DNA of 64,000 nucleotides from Flavimobilis soli (GTDB taxonomy: Bacteria > Actinomycetota > Actinomycetes > Actinomycetales > Cellulomonadaceae), in contig NZ_PDJH01000001.1 in assembly GCF_002564025.1 (NCBI RefSeq), positions 186,001 through 250,000 on the forward strand, read 5' to 3'. Numbering within the stretch: position 1 is the first letter of the stretch; each line of letters opens with the position of its first letter. Shown in pieces: positions 19,576 to 28,097 of the stretch. Made by a program: the position numbers and the translations under genes. The notes beneath the pieces are model-generated. The model worked only from the letters and a program-made list of their open reading frames with translations, did no database searches and had not been told where the DNA came from.

Positions 19576-20756
19576 CGGTCGCGGCCCTCCAGGCCGACCT
19601 CGACCGCCGCGGGCTGCGCCGCCCCGCCTACGGCACCGCCGGCCTCGGCGCCGTCATGCTCGGCGCCGCGGGTGCCCTCGGCGTCCCGGTGACGACCGTC
19701 GACGGCGAGACCTCCTCCGGCTCGATGAGGGCCCTCGGCCTGCCGTCCGCGAAGCGCGTGTGCGTCGTCCTCGTCGACGGCCTCGGGATGCGTCTGCTCA
19801 CCGAGCGCCGCGGGCACGCCCGCAACCTCCGCGAGCTGCTCCCGAGCGCGCGCACGCTCTCCGCGCCCTTCCCGTCGACGACTGCCGCCGCGCTGGGCGT
19901 GCTCGGCACCGGTACGAGCCCTGGCCGCACCGGCCTGCTCGGCTACTCGATCCGCAGCTCCGCGACCGGGCAGCTCGCCAACATGCTGTCCTGGACCAAC
20001 CTGCCGGCGCCCGAGCAGGTGCAGCAGGAGCCGACCGTCCTCGAGGCCGTCGCGGCCGCAGGCACACGCACGACAGCGGTGGGCCTCGCTCGCTTCGAGG
20101 GCTCGGGCATGACGCGCGCCGCGCTGCGCGGCGCGAGCTACGCCGCCGGTCCGACGCTCTCCGCGCGCGTCGACCAGGCCGTCGAGTCCCTGCGCACTCC
20201 GGGAATGACGTACCTGTACGTCGGCGAGGTCGACAAGGCCGGCCACCACCACGGCTGGAAGTCCGGCGAGTGGGGCGACGCCCTCGCCGAGGTCGACCTC
20301 GAGATCGGCCGCCTCGTGCGGTCGGCGCCCCGCGGCACCCTCGTCCTCGTCACCGCCGACCACGGCATGGTCGACGTGACCGGCGGCGCCCGCTGGGACG
20401 TCGCCGAGGAGCCCGAGCTCGCGCGCGGCGTCGCCGTCGTGGCGGGCGAGCCCCGCGCGACGCACCTCTACGTCGAGCCGGGCGTCGACCCGGCCGAGGT
20501 GCAGGAGCGGTGGCAGGGCGTGCTCGGCGCGCACGCCGTCGTCGCGCTGCGGGACGACGCCGTCGGGCTCGGCCTGTTCGGTCCCGTGCACGACCGCGCG
20601 CTGCCCGACATCGGCGACCTCGTCGTCATCATGGCGAAGAACTCGGTCGTCGTGGACAGCGCGAGCCAGACGCCCGCGTCGATGGGGCTCATCGGCGTGC
20701 ACGGGTCGCTCACGCCCGACGAGACGAAGGTTCCGCTGCTCGTCGCGACCGCCTGA
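19572..20756 (+). CDS. Alkaline phosphatase superfamily protein (nucleotide pyrophosphatase/phosphodiesterase type)
   Basis: This 394-residue metal-dependent hydrolase has the superfamily metal and nucleophile motifs in order. VVLVDGLG (first Asp) is at about 57-64, PSTTAAALGVLGTG carries the Thr nucleophile, GEVDKAGHHHGW is in the middle, and TADHGMVDV carries the Asp-His pair near 260. No signal peptide or membrane segment is visible, so it is probably cytoplasmic. It starts inside the DUF5998 stop (ATGA overlap). The substrate is unknown; phosphodiester or pyrophosphate bonds are the family rule. Confidence 0.88.
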   Translation: MTVAALQADLDRRGLRRPAYGTAGLGAVMLGAAGALGVPVTTVDGETSSGSMRALGLPSAKRVCVVLVDGLGMRLLTERRGHARNLRELLPSARTLSAPFPSTTAAALGVLGTGTSPGRTGLLGYSIRSSATGQLANMLSWTNLPAPEQVQQEPTVLEAVAAAGTRTTAVGLARFEGSGMTRAALRGASYAAGPTLSARVDQAVESLRTPGMTYLYVGEVDKAGHHHGWKSGEWGDALAEVDLEIGRLVRSAPRGTLVLVTADHGMVDVTGGARWDVAEEPELARGVAVVAGEPRATHLYVEPGVDPAEVQERWQGVLGAHAVVALRDDAVGLGLFGPVHDRALPDIGDLVVIMAKNSVVVDSASQTPASMGLIGVHGSLTPDETKVPLLVATA

Positions 20757-20820
20757 GACGGTCAGGTCAGCGCGCGACATCGTCGCGGGGCGGCGCACCG
20801 GAGCGACGAGCAGGCCCACT

Positions 20821-20889
20821 CGCAGGCGAGGAGGATCGGGCACAGGTGATCGTGCTCGGGGCGCAGGCGAGGAGGACCGGGCACACGTG
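20821..20889. repeat. Pair of 28-bp direct repeats
   Basis: Two copies starting CGCAGGCGAGGAGGA lie at 20821-20848 and 20862-20889 and differ at 2 of 28 positions. A 13-base spacer separates them. They sit in the gap between the phosphodiesterase gene (+) and sepH (-), which converge. The function is unknown; they could come from a local duplication. Confidence 0.7.
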
Positions 20890-20918
20890 CGCACCGGTCG
20901 CGGGTCAGGCGGCTCTGG

Positions 20919-22025
20919 TCAGTCGTCCGTGCGGGCGCCGAAGACGATCTCGTCCCAGCTCGGCACCTGCGGGCGGCCCTTGCGGCCGCCACGGGCGGCA
21001 CGCTCGAGCGGCGGGGGAGTCGGGTCCGCGGCGGCAGGAGCCTCCGGGGCAGGCACGGGAGCCTCGGGCTCCGGCGCGGGCGGCTCGGGGACGTCCTCCG
21101 TCAGCGGGAGCTCCGTCGTCTCGCCGACCTCGGCGGCCGAGCGCGGCGAGCGGTCACCGAGCGAGTACAGGCGGCCGATCGCCTCGACCGGCACCGGCGC
21201 TCCAGCGTCCGCGTCGAGGTCTTCCTCCTGAGTGACCGACGCGAGCCCGAACAGACCCTCGTCGTCGTCCTCCGGCTCCTCGACGTCGATCAGCTGACGC
21301 ACGCCGCGGCGCGCCGACAGGTCGTCCAGGAGCGCCGACGTCGTGTCCTCGAAGCCCGCAGGCTCTGCCGGCTCGAGGTCGGAGATCGGGCCGGACGCCT
21401 CGACGTCGAACACGTCGCCGCGCACGGGGGAGAGGTGACGGCGCGGCACGACCTCGTCGTGCAGGCGCGTCTCCGAGATCCACCGGCTCTCGTCGTCGGT
21501 AGCCGTCAACGTGCGGGCCTGCTGGTCGAATGCCCACACCGCGCGGTGCTCGGCGTCGCCGACCTCGTAGCTCACGGAGACCATCCACGACGACCCGACC
21601 GGGCGCCACGCGTCCCAGCGCAGCTCCTCCGTGTCGACGTGCCGCGCAGCGAGGCGGTCCGTGACCAGGTCGCCCAGGTTCGGGGAGCCCGCGTCGCGGC
21701 CGACGCGCGTCGCGCGCGCCTGCTCGGCGACGTACTCGCGCTCCGCGAGCACCGGGCCCTCGTAGCGGCGGACGTGCTCGACCGAGATGCCCGCGCTCTC
21801 CGCGACCTCCTCGGCCGTCAGGCCCGCGCGCACCTGCGCCTGGATCTCGCGCGGCGGGAGCGAGCCCGGCGCCGTCTGACGCAGCTGCTCGAGCTGCGGG
21901 CGGTCGCGCCGGACCGCGGCACGCAGCGGCTCGTCGATGCGGAGCCTGAACCGTGCGCCGTCGGAGGACGCCAGCACGATGTGCTCGCCGTCCTCGTCCA
22001 GCCCGATCAGTTCCAGGTCAGCCAT
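20919..22025 (-). CDS. sepH: Septation protein SepH
   Basis: This 368-residue actinobacterial cell-division protein binds FtsZ and helps assemble the division ring. The conserved N-terminal DUF3071 region covers about residues 1-170. It includes a helix-turn-helix-like segment GLTAEEVAESAGISVEHVRR and then YEGPVLAEREY. A long acidic, proline-rich disordered stretch follows. The protein ends in the typical basic/aromatic tail GRPQVPSWDEIVFG. ATG 22025 is preceded by GGAGGGC, a good ribosome-binding site. Confidence 0.92.
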   Translation of the reverse strand: MADLELIGLDEDGEHIVLASSDGARFRLRIDEPLRAAVRRDRPQLEQLRQTAPGSLPPREIQAQVRAGLTAEEVAESAGISVEHVRRYEGPVLAEREYVAEQARATRVGRDAGSPNLGDLVTDRLAARHVDTEELRWDAWRPVGSSWMVSVSYEVGDAEHRAVWAFDQQARTLTATDDESRWISETRLHDEVVPRRHLSPVRGDVFDVEASGPISDLEPAEPAGFEDTTSALLDDLSARRGVRQLIDVEEPEDDDEGLFGLASVTQEEDLDADAGAPVPVEAIGRLYSLGDRSPRSAAEVGETTELPLTEDVPEPPAPEPEAPVPAPEAPAAADPTPPPLERAARGGRKGRPQVPSWDEIVFGARTDD

Positions 22026-22147
22026 GTGCCCTCCAGTGCGTGGTCTGTCACCACAGTGCCACCTTCACGCGCCGGACGCCGACATCCCGGCCGGTGTGCC
22101 GCTTGCGGATGCGTCACAACACCCAGCAGGCTGACACAATCAGGGCC

Positions 22148-22795
22148 GTGGAGATCCTCCAGGACGCGATGTACGGGCTCGAGCTCGCCGCCATCTTCTT
22201 CGCCGGCATCTCCGGCGCGCTCGCCGCGGTTCGCAAGAACTTCGACATCTTCTCCCTGCTGCTCCTCGCCTGGGTCACCGGCCTGGGCGGCGGCCTCATG
22301 CGCGACGTCCTCATCGGCGCGGTCCCGCCTGTGGGCATCACGAGCTGGCGGTACGTCCTGACCGCGCTCGCCGCGGGCGTCATCGTGCACTTCCTGCACC
22401 CGCGCCTCGCCGCCCTGCGGCGGCTCATCATCGTGTTCGACGCCGGGGCTCTCGCCATGTTCGTCGTCATCGGCACGATCAAGGGAATGGACTACGGCGT
22501 CGGCCCGCTGGCTGCCGTGTTCGTCGGGCTCTTCACGGGGATCGGCGGAGGCCTCGTGCGCGACCTCCTCGTCGACGAGGCGCCGATCGTGCTGCGCGAG
22601 CGCGAGCTCTACGCGATCCCCGCGACGATCGGGGCCGTGCTCACGGCGGTGACCGTGCACTACGACCTCTTCAACCCCTGGGTCGGCGCCGGCATCGCCG
22701 TCGCGATCCTCGCGATGCGGCTCGTGTCGCTCAAGATGAACTGGCAGGCGCCGGGCCCGTGGCAGGGCTTCGGCAGGCAACGCACCGGGAGATGA
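22148..22795 (+). CDS. Trimeric intracellular cation channel family protein (UPF0126/TRIC-like)
   Basis: This 215-residue membrane protein has about seven hydrophobic segments arranged as two related halves. Each half carries a glycine-rich signature: GLGGGLMRDVLIG at about 42-54 and GIGGGLVRDLLVDE at about 130-143. This double motif defines the bacterial TRIC family of potassium-permeable channels. The GTG start lies 7 bases after CACAAT (22135-22140), so the transcript may be leaderless. The stop overlaps the next gene (ATGA). The transported ion is inferred from the family. Confidence 0.85.
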   Translation: MEILQDAMYGLELAAIFFAGISGALAAVRKNFDIFSLLLLAWVTGLGGGLMRDVLIGAVPPVGITSWRYVLTALAAGVIVHFLHPRLAALRRLIIVFDAGALAMFVVIGTIKGMDYGVGPLAAVFVGLFTGIGGGLVRDLLVDEAPIVLRERELYAIPATIGAVLTAVTVHYDLFNPWVGAGIAVAILAMRLVSLKMNWQAPGPWQGFGRQRTGR

Positions 22796-23640
22796 CCATG
22801 ACGACCGTCCACGTCGACGACGCCGAGCTCGACGCCCTGCGCGACCTCGCCGAGCGGCTCGCCCGCGCGGCGGCCGAGCAGGTACGGCGCGAGCGCCCCG
22901 AGACCGTCACGGTGGACAGGACAAAGCTCAACGCGTCCGACGTCGTCACGGCGGCCGACCTCGCCGCCGAGCGTCTCCTGCGCGAGATGATCGCGGCCGA
23001 ACGGCCCGACGACGCGATCCTCGGCGAGGAGGGCGGCGCGACCGCGGGCACCTCGGGCCTCACGTGGGTCGTCGACCCGATCGACGGAACGGTCAACTAC
23101 CTCTACGGCCTGCCGTCGACGTCCGTGTCCGTCGCGGTCGTCGCGGGGGAGCCCGACCCTGCGCGCTGGGAGCTCCTCGCGGGCGCCGTCACCGATATCA
23201 CGACCGGCGCGACGACGACCGCGGCCCGCGGCCGCGGCGCGCACCACGAGGGCCGGCGGCTGCAGGTCGCCGAGCCCGTCCCGCTCGACCTCACGCTCGT
23301 ATCGACCGGCTTCTTCTACGAGGAGACCCTGCGTGCCGCGCAGGGCCGCTCGGTCGCCGCCCTGCTCGAGCACGTGCGTGACATCCGCCGCATGGGCTCC
23401 GCTGCGCTCGACCTGTGCCGCGTCGCCCGCAGGCAGGTCGACGCGTACTACGAGGAGGGCCTCAGCCCGTGGGACCACGCGGCGGGCGAGCTGATCGTGC
23501 GGGAGGCGGGCGGCGTCGTCGTCGGCCTCGGCGGTGCGACGCCCGGCCGGGCGCTCGTCCTCGCTGGGCACCCGGAGACGGTCGCGCTGCTCGAACCGAT
23601 CCTCGCGGCGGCGGGTGTCGGGAACAGATCAGCGAGCTGA
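22792..23640 (+). CDS. Inositol monophosphatase family protein (SuhB-like)
   Basis: This 282-residue Mg2+-dependent sugar/inositol phosphatase shows the family metal sites: GEEGG at about 75-79, WVVDPIDGTVNYLYGLP at about 90-106, and WDHAAGELIVREAGG at about 225-239. ATG 22792 overlaps the stop of the preceding channel gene and has GGGAG just upstream; ATG 22798 is an alternative. The M. tuberculosis homologue in the same neighbourhood is suhB (Rv2701c). Substrates in this family include inositol-1-phosphate and other phosphosugars; which one applies here is not decided by the sequence. Confidence 0.9.
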   Translation: MTMTTVHVDDAELDALRDLAERLARAAAEQVRRERPETVTVDRTKLNASDVVTAADLAAERLLREMIAAERPDDAILGEEGGATAGTSGLTWVVDPIDGTVNYLYGLPSTSVSVAVVAGEPDPARWELLAGAVTDITTGATTTAARGRGAHHEGRRLQVAEPVPLDLTLVSTGFFYEETLRAAQGRSVAALLEHVRDIRRMGSAALDLCRVARRQVDAYYEEGLSPWDHAAGELIVREAGGVVVGLGGATPGRALVLAGHPETVALLEPILAAAGVGNRSAS

Positions 23641-23915
23641 CGCGTTGTGCATCCGCTTTGCCGGACAGCGTGATCGCGACTTTCGTCACTCGGTCCGAAA
23701 TATCCCGTTCGGGAGCGTGCACTCGTCGGAGAAATGATGCACAATTCCGGGGCCGACCCTGAACGGCACGGGGCAGACCGCCGCCCGAGAGGCGCGACTG
23801 ACCGCCCCCGCCGTCGGGCGAAGCGTCGCGACGCCTCCGACGCCGCATACGTGACCTCGCGGTCCCGTGCTCGAAATTCCGCGTGATCCTCTCACCGATC
23901 TGGAGTGACATCTCT
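23641..23915 (+). promoter_or_regulatory. Intergenic region upstream of the DUF4193 gene
   Basis: These 275 bases hold no gene I can support. An inverted repeat CCGAA-N8-TTCGG lies at 23695-23712, in a locally A/T-rich patch that probably contains the promoter. A possible -10 CACAAT lies nearer the gene, about 23740-23745. The region is long for this compact genome, so regulation here is plausible but unproven. Confidence 0.35.
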
Positions 23916-24215
23916 ATGGCAACCGACTACGACGCCCCTCGCAAGACCGAGGAAGACCTCTCCGAGGACTCCCTCGAGGAGCTGAAGGCGCGGCGGTCCG
24001 ACAAGAGCTCTGGCGTCGTCGACGAGGACGAGACGGAAGCGGCGGAGGGCTACGAGCTCCCGGGTGCCGACCTCTCCGGCGAAGAGCTCTCGGTGCGTGT
24101 CCTCCCGCGTCAGGCGGACGAGTTCACGTGCTCGAGCTGCTTCCTTGTGCACCACCGCAGCCAGCTCGCCTACGAGAAGGACGGCCAGCCCGTCTGCACC
24201 GAGTGCGCCGCCTGA
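23916..24215 (+). CDS. DUF4193 zinc-ribbon-like protein
   Basis: This 99-residue acidic actinobacterial protein has two CxxC pairs at the C-terminus (CSSC about 77-80, CTEC about 94-97) that likely bind zinc. It corresponds by position to Rv2699c of M. tuberculosis. The N-terminal half is rich in Asp/Glu and probably disordered. ATG 23916 (MATDYDAPRKTEEDL) is chosen by similarity; the frame is open 33 bases further upstream. A strong terminator follows. The molecular function is unknown. Confidence 0.9.
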   Translation: MATDYDAPRKTEEDLSEDSLEELKARRSDKSSGVVDEDETEAAEGYELPGADLSGEELSVRVLPRQADEFTCSSCFLVHHRSQLAYEKDGQPVCTECAA

Positions 24216-24231
24216 GCGCATCTCCATCACT

Positions 24232-24273
24232 GACAGCGGGGCCGCGAACCGAAAGGTTCGCGGCCCCGCTGTC
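24232..24273. terminator. Bidirectional terminator between DUF4193 and DUF3093 genes
   Basis: A perfect 19-bp stem (24232-24250 with 24255-24273) is closed by a GAAA tetraloop. It lies 16 bases after the DUF4193 stop and 11 bases after the stop of the convergent DUF3093 gene, so it can serve both. Confidence 0.88.
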
Positions 24274-24284
24274 GTCCTACCGGG

Positions 24285-24788
24285 TCAGCGGGCCTGGGCC
24301 GCGCGGATCGCGCTGGCGAGCGCCTCGGGGTGACGCGTCGAGACGAGCCACCACGGTGTCGGGTCCTGCGGGTCGAGCACGTCCATGACGACGGCGCCGC
24401 CCGTGCCGGTGCGCAGGCACGCGAACGCGCGAGGATCGAAGGACGGGCCCATCGTCGCGGCGACCTCGGCGCGGCCGAGCGTGCGCGGCTCCCCGAGCAG
24501 GTTCACCGGGATGCGCGCGCGGCCGGCCTGCAGGTGCCCGTCGGCGACCGTCACGACGGGTGACGTCACGAACGCCGCGACGCTGCCCGCCACGAGGAGC
24601 GCGAGCGACACGCCCGCCGCGATCGGCAGGCTCGCGATGACGATCATCACGAACACGAACACGCAGAACAGCGCGATCGCGCCGTACGTCCAGATGCCGG
24701 GGGACAGCCGCTCCGTGTACGTCGCGGGTGCGGCGGGGCGCGGGTTGTCGACGGGCTCGGACGGCAGGGAAGGCTCGGCGTGCGGCAT
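24285..24788 (-). CDS. DUF3093 membrane protein
   Basis: This 167-residue protein has two adjacent hydrophobic helices near the N-terminus (about 34-53 and 58-76), then a soluble domain with SVAAFVTSPVVTVADGHL and PWWLVSTRHPEALASAI. It matches DUF3093 of actinobacteria, the Rv2698 position in M. tuberculosis. It diverges from dut with 57 bases between the starts. ATG 24788 was chosen at the beginning of the homologous region; the frame continues upstream only as an antisense artefact. No function is known. Confidence 0.88.
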   Translation of the reverse strand: MPHAEPSLPSEPVDNPRPAAPATYTERLSPGIWTYGAIALFCVFVFVMIVIASLPIAAGVSLALLVAGSVAAFVTSPVVTVADGHLQAGRARIPVNLLGEPRTLGRAEVAATMGPSFDPRAFACLRTGTGGAVVMDVLDPQDPTPWWLVSTRHPEALASAIRAAQAR

Positions 24789-24845
24789 GTCCCCAGCATG
24801 CCAGCCGGGCGGCGTCGCCCGCGCCGTCGCGGCTAGGATCGCGCC

Positions 24846-25331
24846 GTGACACACCACGCACACGCCGCGGAGAGCGGCCTCGAGGTCCTCGTCCAGATGC
24901 TCGACCCGGAGCTGCCGCACCCGACGTACGCACACCCGGGTGACGCGGGCGCCGACCTGGTCGCGCGCACCGACGTCACGCTCGCCCCCGGCGAGCGCGC
25001 GACGGTCCCGACGGGCGTCGCGATCGCGCTCCCGGACGGCTACGCGGCGTTCGTGCACCCCCGCTCCGGCCTCGCCGCCAAGCATGGCGTGACCGTCGTG
25101 AACGCTCCCGGGACGGTCGACGCGGGCTACCGCGGCGAGATCGCCGTGACCCTGCTCAACACGGACACGTCCGCGCCCGTGCACCTGAGCCGCGGCGACC
25201 GCATCGCCCAGCTCGTCATCCAGCGCGTCGAGCGCGCACGCTTCGTGCCTGCCGAGCGCCTGCCCGGCTCGCACCGCGGCGCGGGCGGCTTCGGGTCGAG
25301 CGGCGGCTGGGACCCGCACGCGTCCCGCTGA
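24846..25331 (+). CDS. dut: dUTP diphosphatase
   Basis: This 161-residue trimeric dUTPase hydrolyses dUTP to dUMP, keeping uracil out of DNA and feeding thymidylate synthesis. The motifs are in order: motif 1 HPGDAGADL, motif 2 PRSGLAAKHG, motif 3 NAPGTVDAGYRGEI with the catalytic Asp, and motif 5 GSHRGAGGFGSSG at the C-terminus. GTG 24846 lies 6 bases after TAGGAT (24834-24839) with no Shine-Dalgarno, so the mRNA is probably leaderless. Confidence 0.96.
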   Translation: MTHHAHAAESGLEVLVQMLDPELPHPTYAHPGDAGADLVARTDVTLAPGERATVPTGVAIALPDGYAAFVHPRSGLAAKHGVTVVNAPGTVDAGYRGEIAVTLLNTDTSAPVHLSRGDRIAQLVIQRVERARFVPAERLPGSHRGAGGFGSSGGWDPHASR

Positions 25332-25503
25332 GGGCGCGCTTCGCCCTACGCGTACAAGGGCGAGGTCGACGACATCCGACGGCGCGGCGCATAGGGTGGT
25401 AGGACGACCGCGCACGGTAACGTTCGCGGGAACCTGCGACCGGGGGTCGCCCCGACACCGTCGTCGCAGGCAAGCACGGCAACTTTGCTGAAGGAGAACC
25501 GCA

Positions 25504-26241
25504 GTGGGTCTGTTTGGACGGCGTGTGAAGGAACAGCCGCGCGAGGAGCTGCCCGACGCCGAGGCCACCGCGGCCGAGGAGACCGAGCCGCGCCCCGAGC
25601 ACGGCCCGTGGGACATCACCCAGGTCGACGAGCCGACGGCAGGCCGCGTCGACCTCGGCTCGATCCTCCTCCCGGGCGTGCAGGGCATGCAGGTCCGCAT
25701 GGAGCTCGACAAGGCGACCCAGGCGGTCACGGGCGTCTCCGTGATGGTCGACAGCTCGGTCCTGCAGATCCAGGCCTTCGCCGCCCCGCGCGTCGCCGGC
25801 ATCTGGGACGAGATCCGCGACGAGATCCGTGAGTCGCTGACGACGCAGGGCGCGACGGTCGACGACATCCCGGGCCGTTTCGGACGTGAGCTGTTCGTCA
25901 AGGCGCCCGCCAAGGACGGTGAGGGGAAGGACGTCGTCCGCGTCATCCGCTTCCTCGGTGTCGACGGTCCGCGCTGGTTCCTGCGCGGTGTCCTGACCGG
26001 CAAGGCGACGGTCGACCCGCAGGCCGCAGGCCTCATGGAGGCGCTGTTCTCCCAGGTCGTCGTCGTCCGCGACGAGAAGGCGCGTGCACCGCGCGAGCTG
26101 CTCCCGCTGCACCTGCCCGACCAGCCCGAGATGAAGCAGGTCGACGAGCCCGCGGGTGAGCCCGAGACGCCCGCCGAGAAGGCCGCGACCCCCGACCTCA
26201 ACCCGCTCGAGCGCGGTCCCGAGATCACCGAGACCCGCTGA
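25504..26241 (+). CDS. DUF3710 family protein
   Basis: This 245-residue soluble protein of unknown function sits next to dut in many actinobacteria (Rv2696c position). An acidic N-terminal tail of about 50 residues leads into a mixed alpha/beta domain with WDITQVDEP, GRVDLGSILLPG and RWFLRGVLTGKA. GTG 25504 is preceded by GAAGGAG. A TAGGGT hexamer at 25392-25397 could be the -10, giving a leader of about 100 bases. An OB-fold gene follows 41 bases later, so DUF3710, OB-fold and DUF3159 are probably one operon. Confidence 0.9.
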   Translation: MGLFGRRVKEQPREELPDAEATAAEETEPRPEHGPWDITQVDEPTAGRVDLGSILLPGVQGMQVRMELDKATQAVTGVSVMVDSSVLQIQAFAAPRVAGIWDEIRDEIRESLTTQGATVDDIPGRFGRELFVKAPAKDGEGKDVVRVIRFLGVDGPRWFLRGVLTGKATVDPQAAGLMEALFSQVVVVRDEKARAPRELLPLHLPDQPEMKQVDEPAGEPETPAEKAATPDLNPLERGPEITETR

Positions 26242-26282
26242 CCGCCGCGCCCGCGGCGGTCCGGACGGCCTGAGGGGACGAC

Positions 26283-26657
26283 ATGTCGTTGCGCACCGCG
26301 CTCAAGCGCGTCCTGGCGAACCAGGACGAGGTGGCCGCGACCGAGGAGCGCATCCACTCCGCGAAGCAGGGCACGACGGCGATCAGCGACCTCGTCGAGC
26401 GTCGTCACGCCGAGGTGTCCGGCCTGATCCGGTCGGTCGTGCTGCGGCCGACCGACCGCGTGCAGGCCGTCGAGGCAGAGCTGTTCGACGGTTCCGGCTC
26501 GGTCGACCTCGTGTGGCTCGGCCGGCGTCGGATCGCGGGCATCGAGCCCGGCCGGCGCGTGCGCGTGGCCGGGCTCGTGACGAGCGACCGCGGGCGCACC
26601 GTGATCTTCAACCCCCGGTACGAGCTGCTGCCGCAGCCGACCGACGTGCAGCCCTGA
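26283..26657 (+). CDS. OB-fold nucleic-acid-binding domain protein
   Basis: This 124-residue protein has an OB-fold of the tRNA-anticodon/RecG wedge type in its C-terminal two thirds (VDLVWLGRRRIAGIEPGRRV, then RVAGLVTSDRGRTVIFNPRY). It corresponds to Rv2694c of M. tuberculosis. ATG 26283 follows GAGGGGACG. It lies between DUF3710 and DUF3159 with 20-41-base gaps, so it is co-transcribed. The ligand (DNA or RNA) is unknown. Confidence 0.85.
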   Translation: MSLRTALKRVLANQDEVAATEERIHSAKQGTTAISDLVERRHAEVSGLIRSVVLRPTDRVQAVEAELFDGSGSVDLVWLGRRRIAGIEPGRRVRVAGLVTSDRGRTVIFNPRYELLPQPTDVQP

Positions 26658-26677
26658 GGGCTGGGAGAGGGCAGGAC

Positions 26678-27490
26678 GTGGAGCAAAGCACCCCGCACGA
26701 CGGCGCGCCCGGCACGGAGCCCACGGGGGCACAGCCCGCCGACGCGAGCGCCGCGCACGCGGCGCAGGCGCGCGGCATGCGCGCCCTGACCGCGAGCGAG
26801 TTCTCCTTGCAGGACGCGGTCGGTGGCGTGCGCGGCGTCGTCGAGGCGCTCCTGCCGGGCCTCGTGTTCGTCGTCGTCTACCTGCTCACGTTCGAGCTGA
26901 CGCCGACGCTCGTCGCGTCCGCGGGCGTCGCGGTGCTCATGGTGATCGTGCGTCTCGTGCAGCGCACGCCCGTCACCCAGGCGCTCTCTGGCCTGTTCGG
27001 CGTCGCGATCGGCGTCTTCTGGGCGTGGCGCACCGGCGAGGCGTCGGACTTCTTCGTCGTCGGCCTCTACACGAACGCCGCCTACCTGCTCGGCTGCCTC
27101 GCCTCGATCGTCGTGCGCTGGCCCGCGATCGGTGTGGTCGTCGAGCTGTTCCGCCTCGGCTTCGCCGAGACCAAGACCGTGCGAGCCCCTGAGGGCGACG
27201 TCGACCCGGACGCCCCGGCGCCCAACCCGTTCGCCGGGTTCGGCGAGTGGCGGCGCTCCCACGCGCTCGTGCGTCGCTACACGCTCGCGACGTGGCTGTG
27301 GGTCGCGCTGTTCGCCGTCCGTCTCGCCGTCCAGGTCCCGCTCTACCTCGGGGCGCAGGTCGGCTGGCTCGGTACCGCGCGTCTTGCGATGGGCATCCCG
27401 CTGTGGGCGGTCACGCTGTGGGGGACGTGGATCCTTGTGCGCCGGTCAGCAGGTCGGACAGAGCAACCTCGTCCGCGTCCCGGCCACTGA
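26678..27490 (+). CDS. DUF3159 integral membrane protein
   Basis: This 270-residue protein has an Ala/Pro-rich cytoplasmic N-terminus of about 45 residues, then about six membrane helices (first LPGLVFVVVYLLTFELT). The signature region FSLQDAVGGVRGVVEALLPG is present. GTG 26678 has GGAGAGGGCAGG upstream. It is the last gene of the DUF3710 operon and corresponds to Rv2693c. Its 3' end overlaps the convergent RCK gene by 80 bases (27411-27490), so the last 26 codons are antisense to that gene. The function is unknown. Confidence 0.87.
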   Translation: MEQSTPHDGAPGTEPTGAQPADASAAHAAQARGMRALTASEFSLQDAVGGVRGVVEALLPGLVFVVVYLLTFELTPTLVASAGVAVLMVIVRLVQRTPVTQALSGLFGVAIGVFWAWRTGEASDFFVVGLYTNAAYLLGCLASIVVRWPAIGVVVELFRLGFAETKTVRAPEGDVDPDAPAPNPFAGFGEWRRSHALVRRYTLATWLWVALFAVRLAVQVPLYLGAQVGWLGTARLAMGIPLWAVTLWGTWILVRRSAGRTEQPRPRPGH

Positions 27491-28097
27491 CGAGCAGCAG
27501 CTCGTCGCCGGCCTCGAGCGTGTCGTCCGCCGTCGGGGCGAGCGGCTGAGCGTCGCGGACGATCGCCGCGAGCACCGTGTCCGCAGGCCACGGCACAGAA
27601 CCGACCGTGCGGCCGACGAGCCACGAGTCCGGCGGCAGGGTCAGCTCGAGGATCCCGGCGCCCGACTGGTGGAACGTGAAGATCCGCACGAGGTCGCCGA
27701 CGGCGACGGCCTCCTCGACCATCGCCGTCATGATGCGTGGCGTCGACACCGCGACGTCCACGCCCCACGACTCGTCGAACATCCACTCGTTCTTCGGGTT
27801 GTTGACGCGCGCGACGACGCGCGGCACCCCGAACTCGGTCTTCGCGAGCAGGGCGATCACGAGGTTCGCCTTGTCGTCTCCGGTCGCGGCGACGATGACG
27901 TCGCACTCGTCGACCTTCGCCTCGGACAGGGTCGACAGCTCGCACGCGTCCGCGAGGAGCCAGTCGGCCTCGGCGACCGACGCGACGCGCATCGCGCTCG
28001 GCTGGCGGTCGATGAGCACGACCTCGTGGTCGTGACCGAGGAGCTCACGGGCGATCGAGCGTCCGACGGAGCCGGCACCGGCGATGACGACGCGCAT
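27411..28097 (-). CDS. TrkA/KtrA-type potassium channel regulatory protein (second RCK subunit)
   Basis: This 228-residue peripheral subunit has an N-terminal Rossmann RCK_N domain (VVIAGAGSVGRSIARELL, EVVLIDRQ, DVIVAATGDDKANLVI) and a C-terminal RCK_C half (LPPDSWLVGRTVGSVPWPAD). It would bind nucleotide and gate a potassium transporter. ATG 28097 overlaps the stop of the upstream RCK gene (TGATG), so the pair is translationally coupled. It corresponds to ceoC (Rv2692). Its 3' end is antisense to the DUF3159 gene. Confidence 0.92.
   Translation of the reverse strand: MRVVIAGAGSVGRSIARELLGHDHEVVLIDRQPSAMRVASVAEADWLLADACELSTLSEAKVDECDVIVAATGDDKANLVIALLAKTEFGVPRVVARVNNPKNEWMFDESWGVDVAVSTPRIMTAMVEEAVAVGDLVRIFTFHQSGAGILELTLPPDSWLVGRTVGSVPWPADTVLAAIVRDAQPLAPTADDTLEAGDELLLVSGRDADEVALSDLLTGAQGSTSPTA

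Noticed and set aside
24285..26732. 815-codon minus-strand frame including DUF3093
   Set aside because: Only its last 167 codons match DUF3093. The upstream part is antisense to dut and DUF3710, which have clear motifs on the plus strand.
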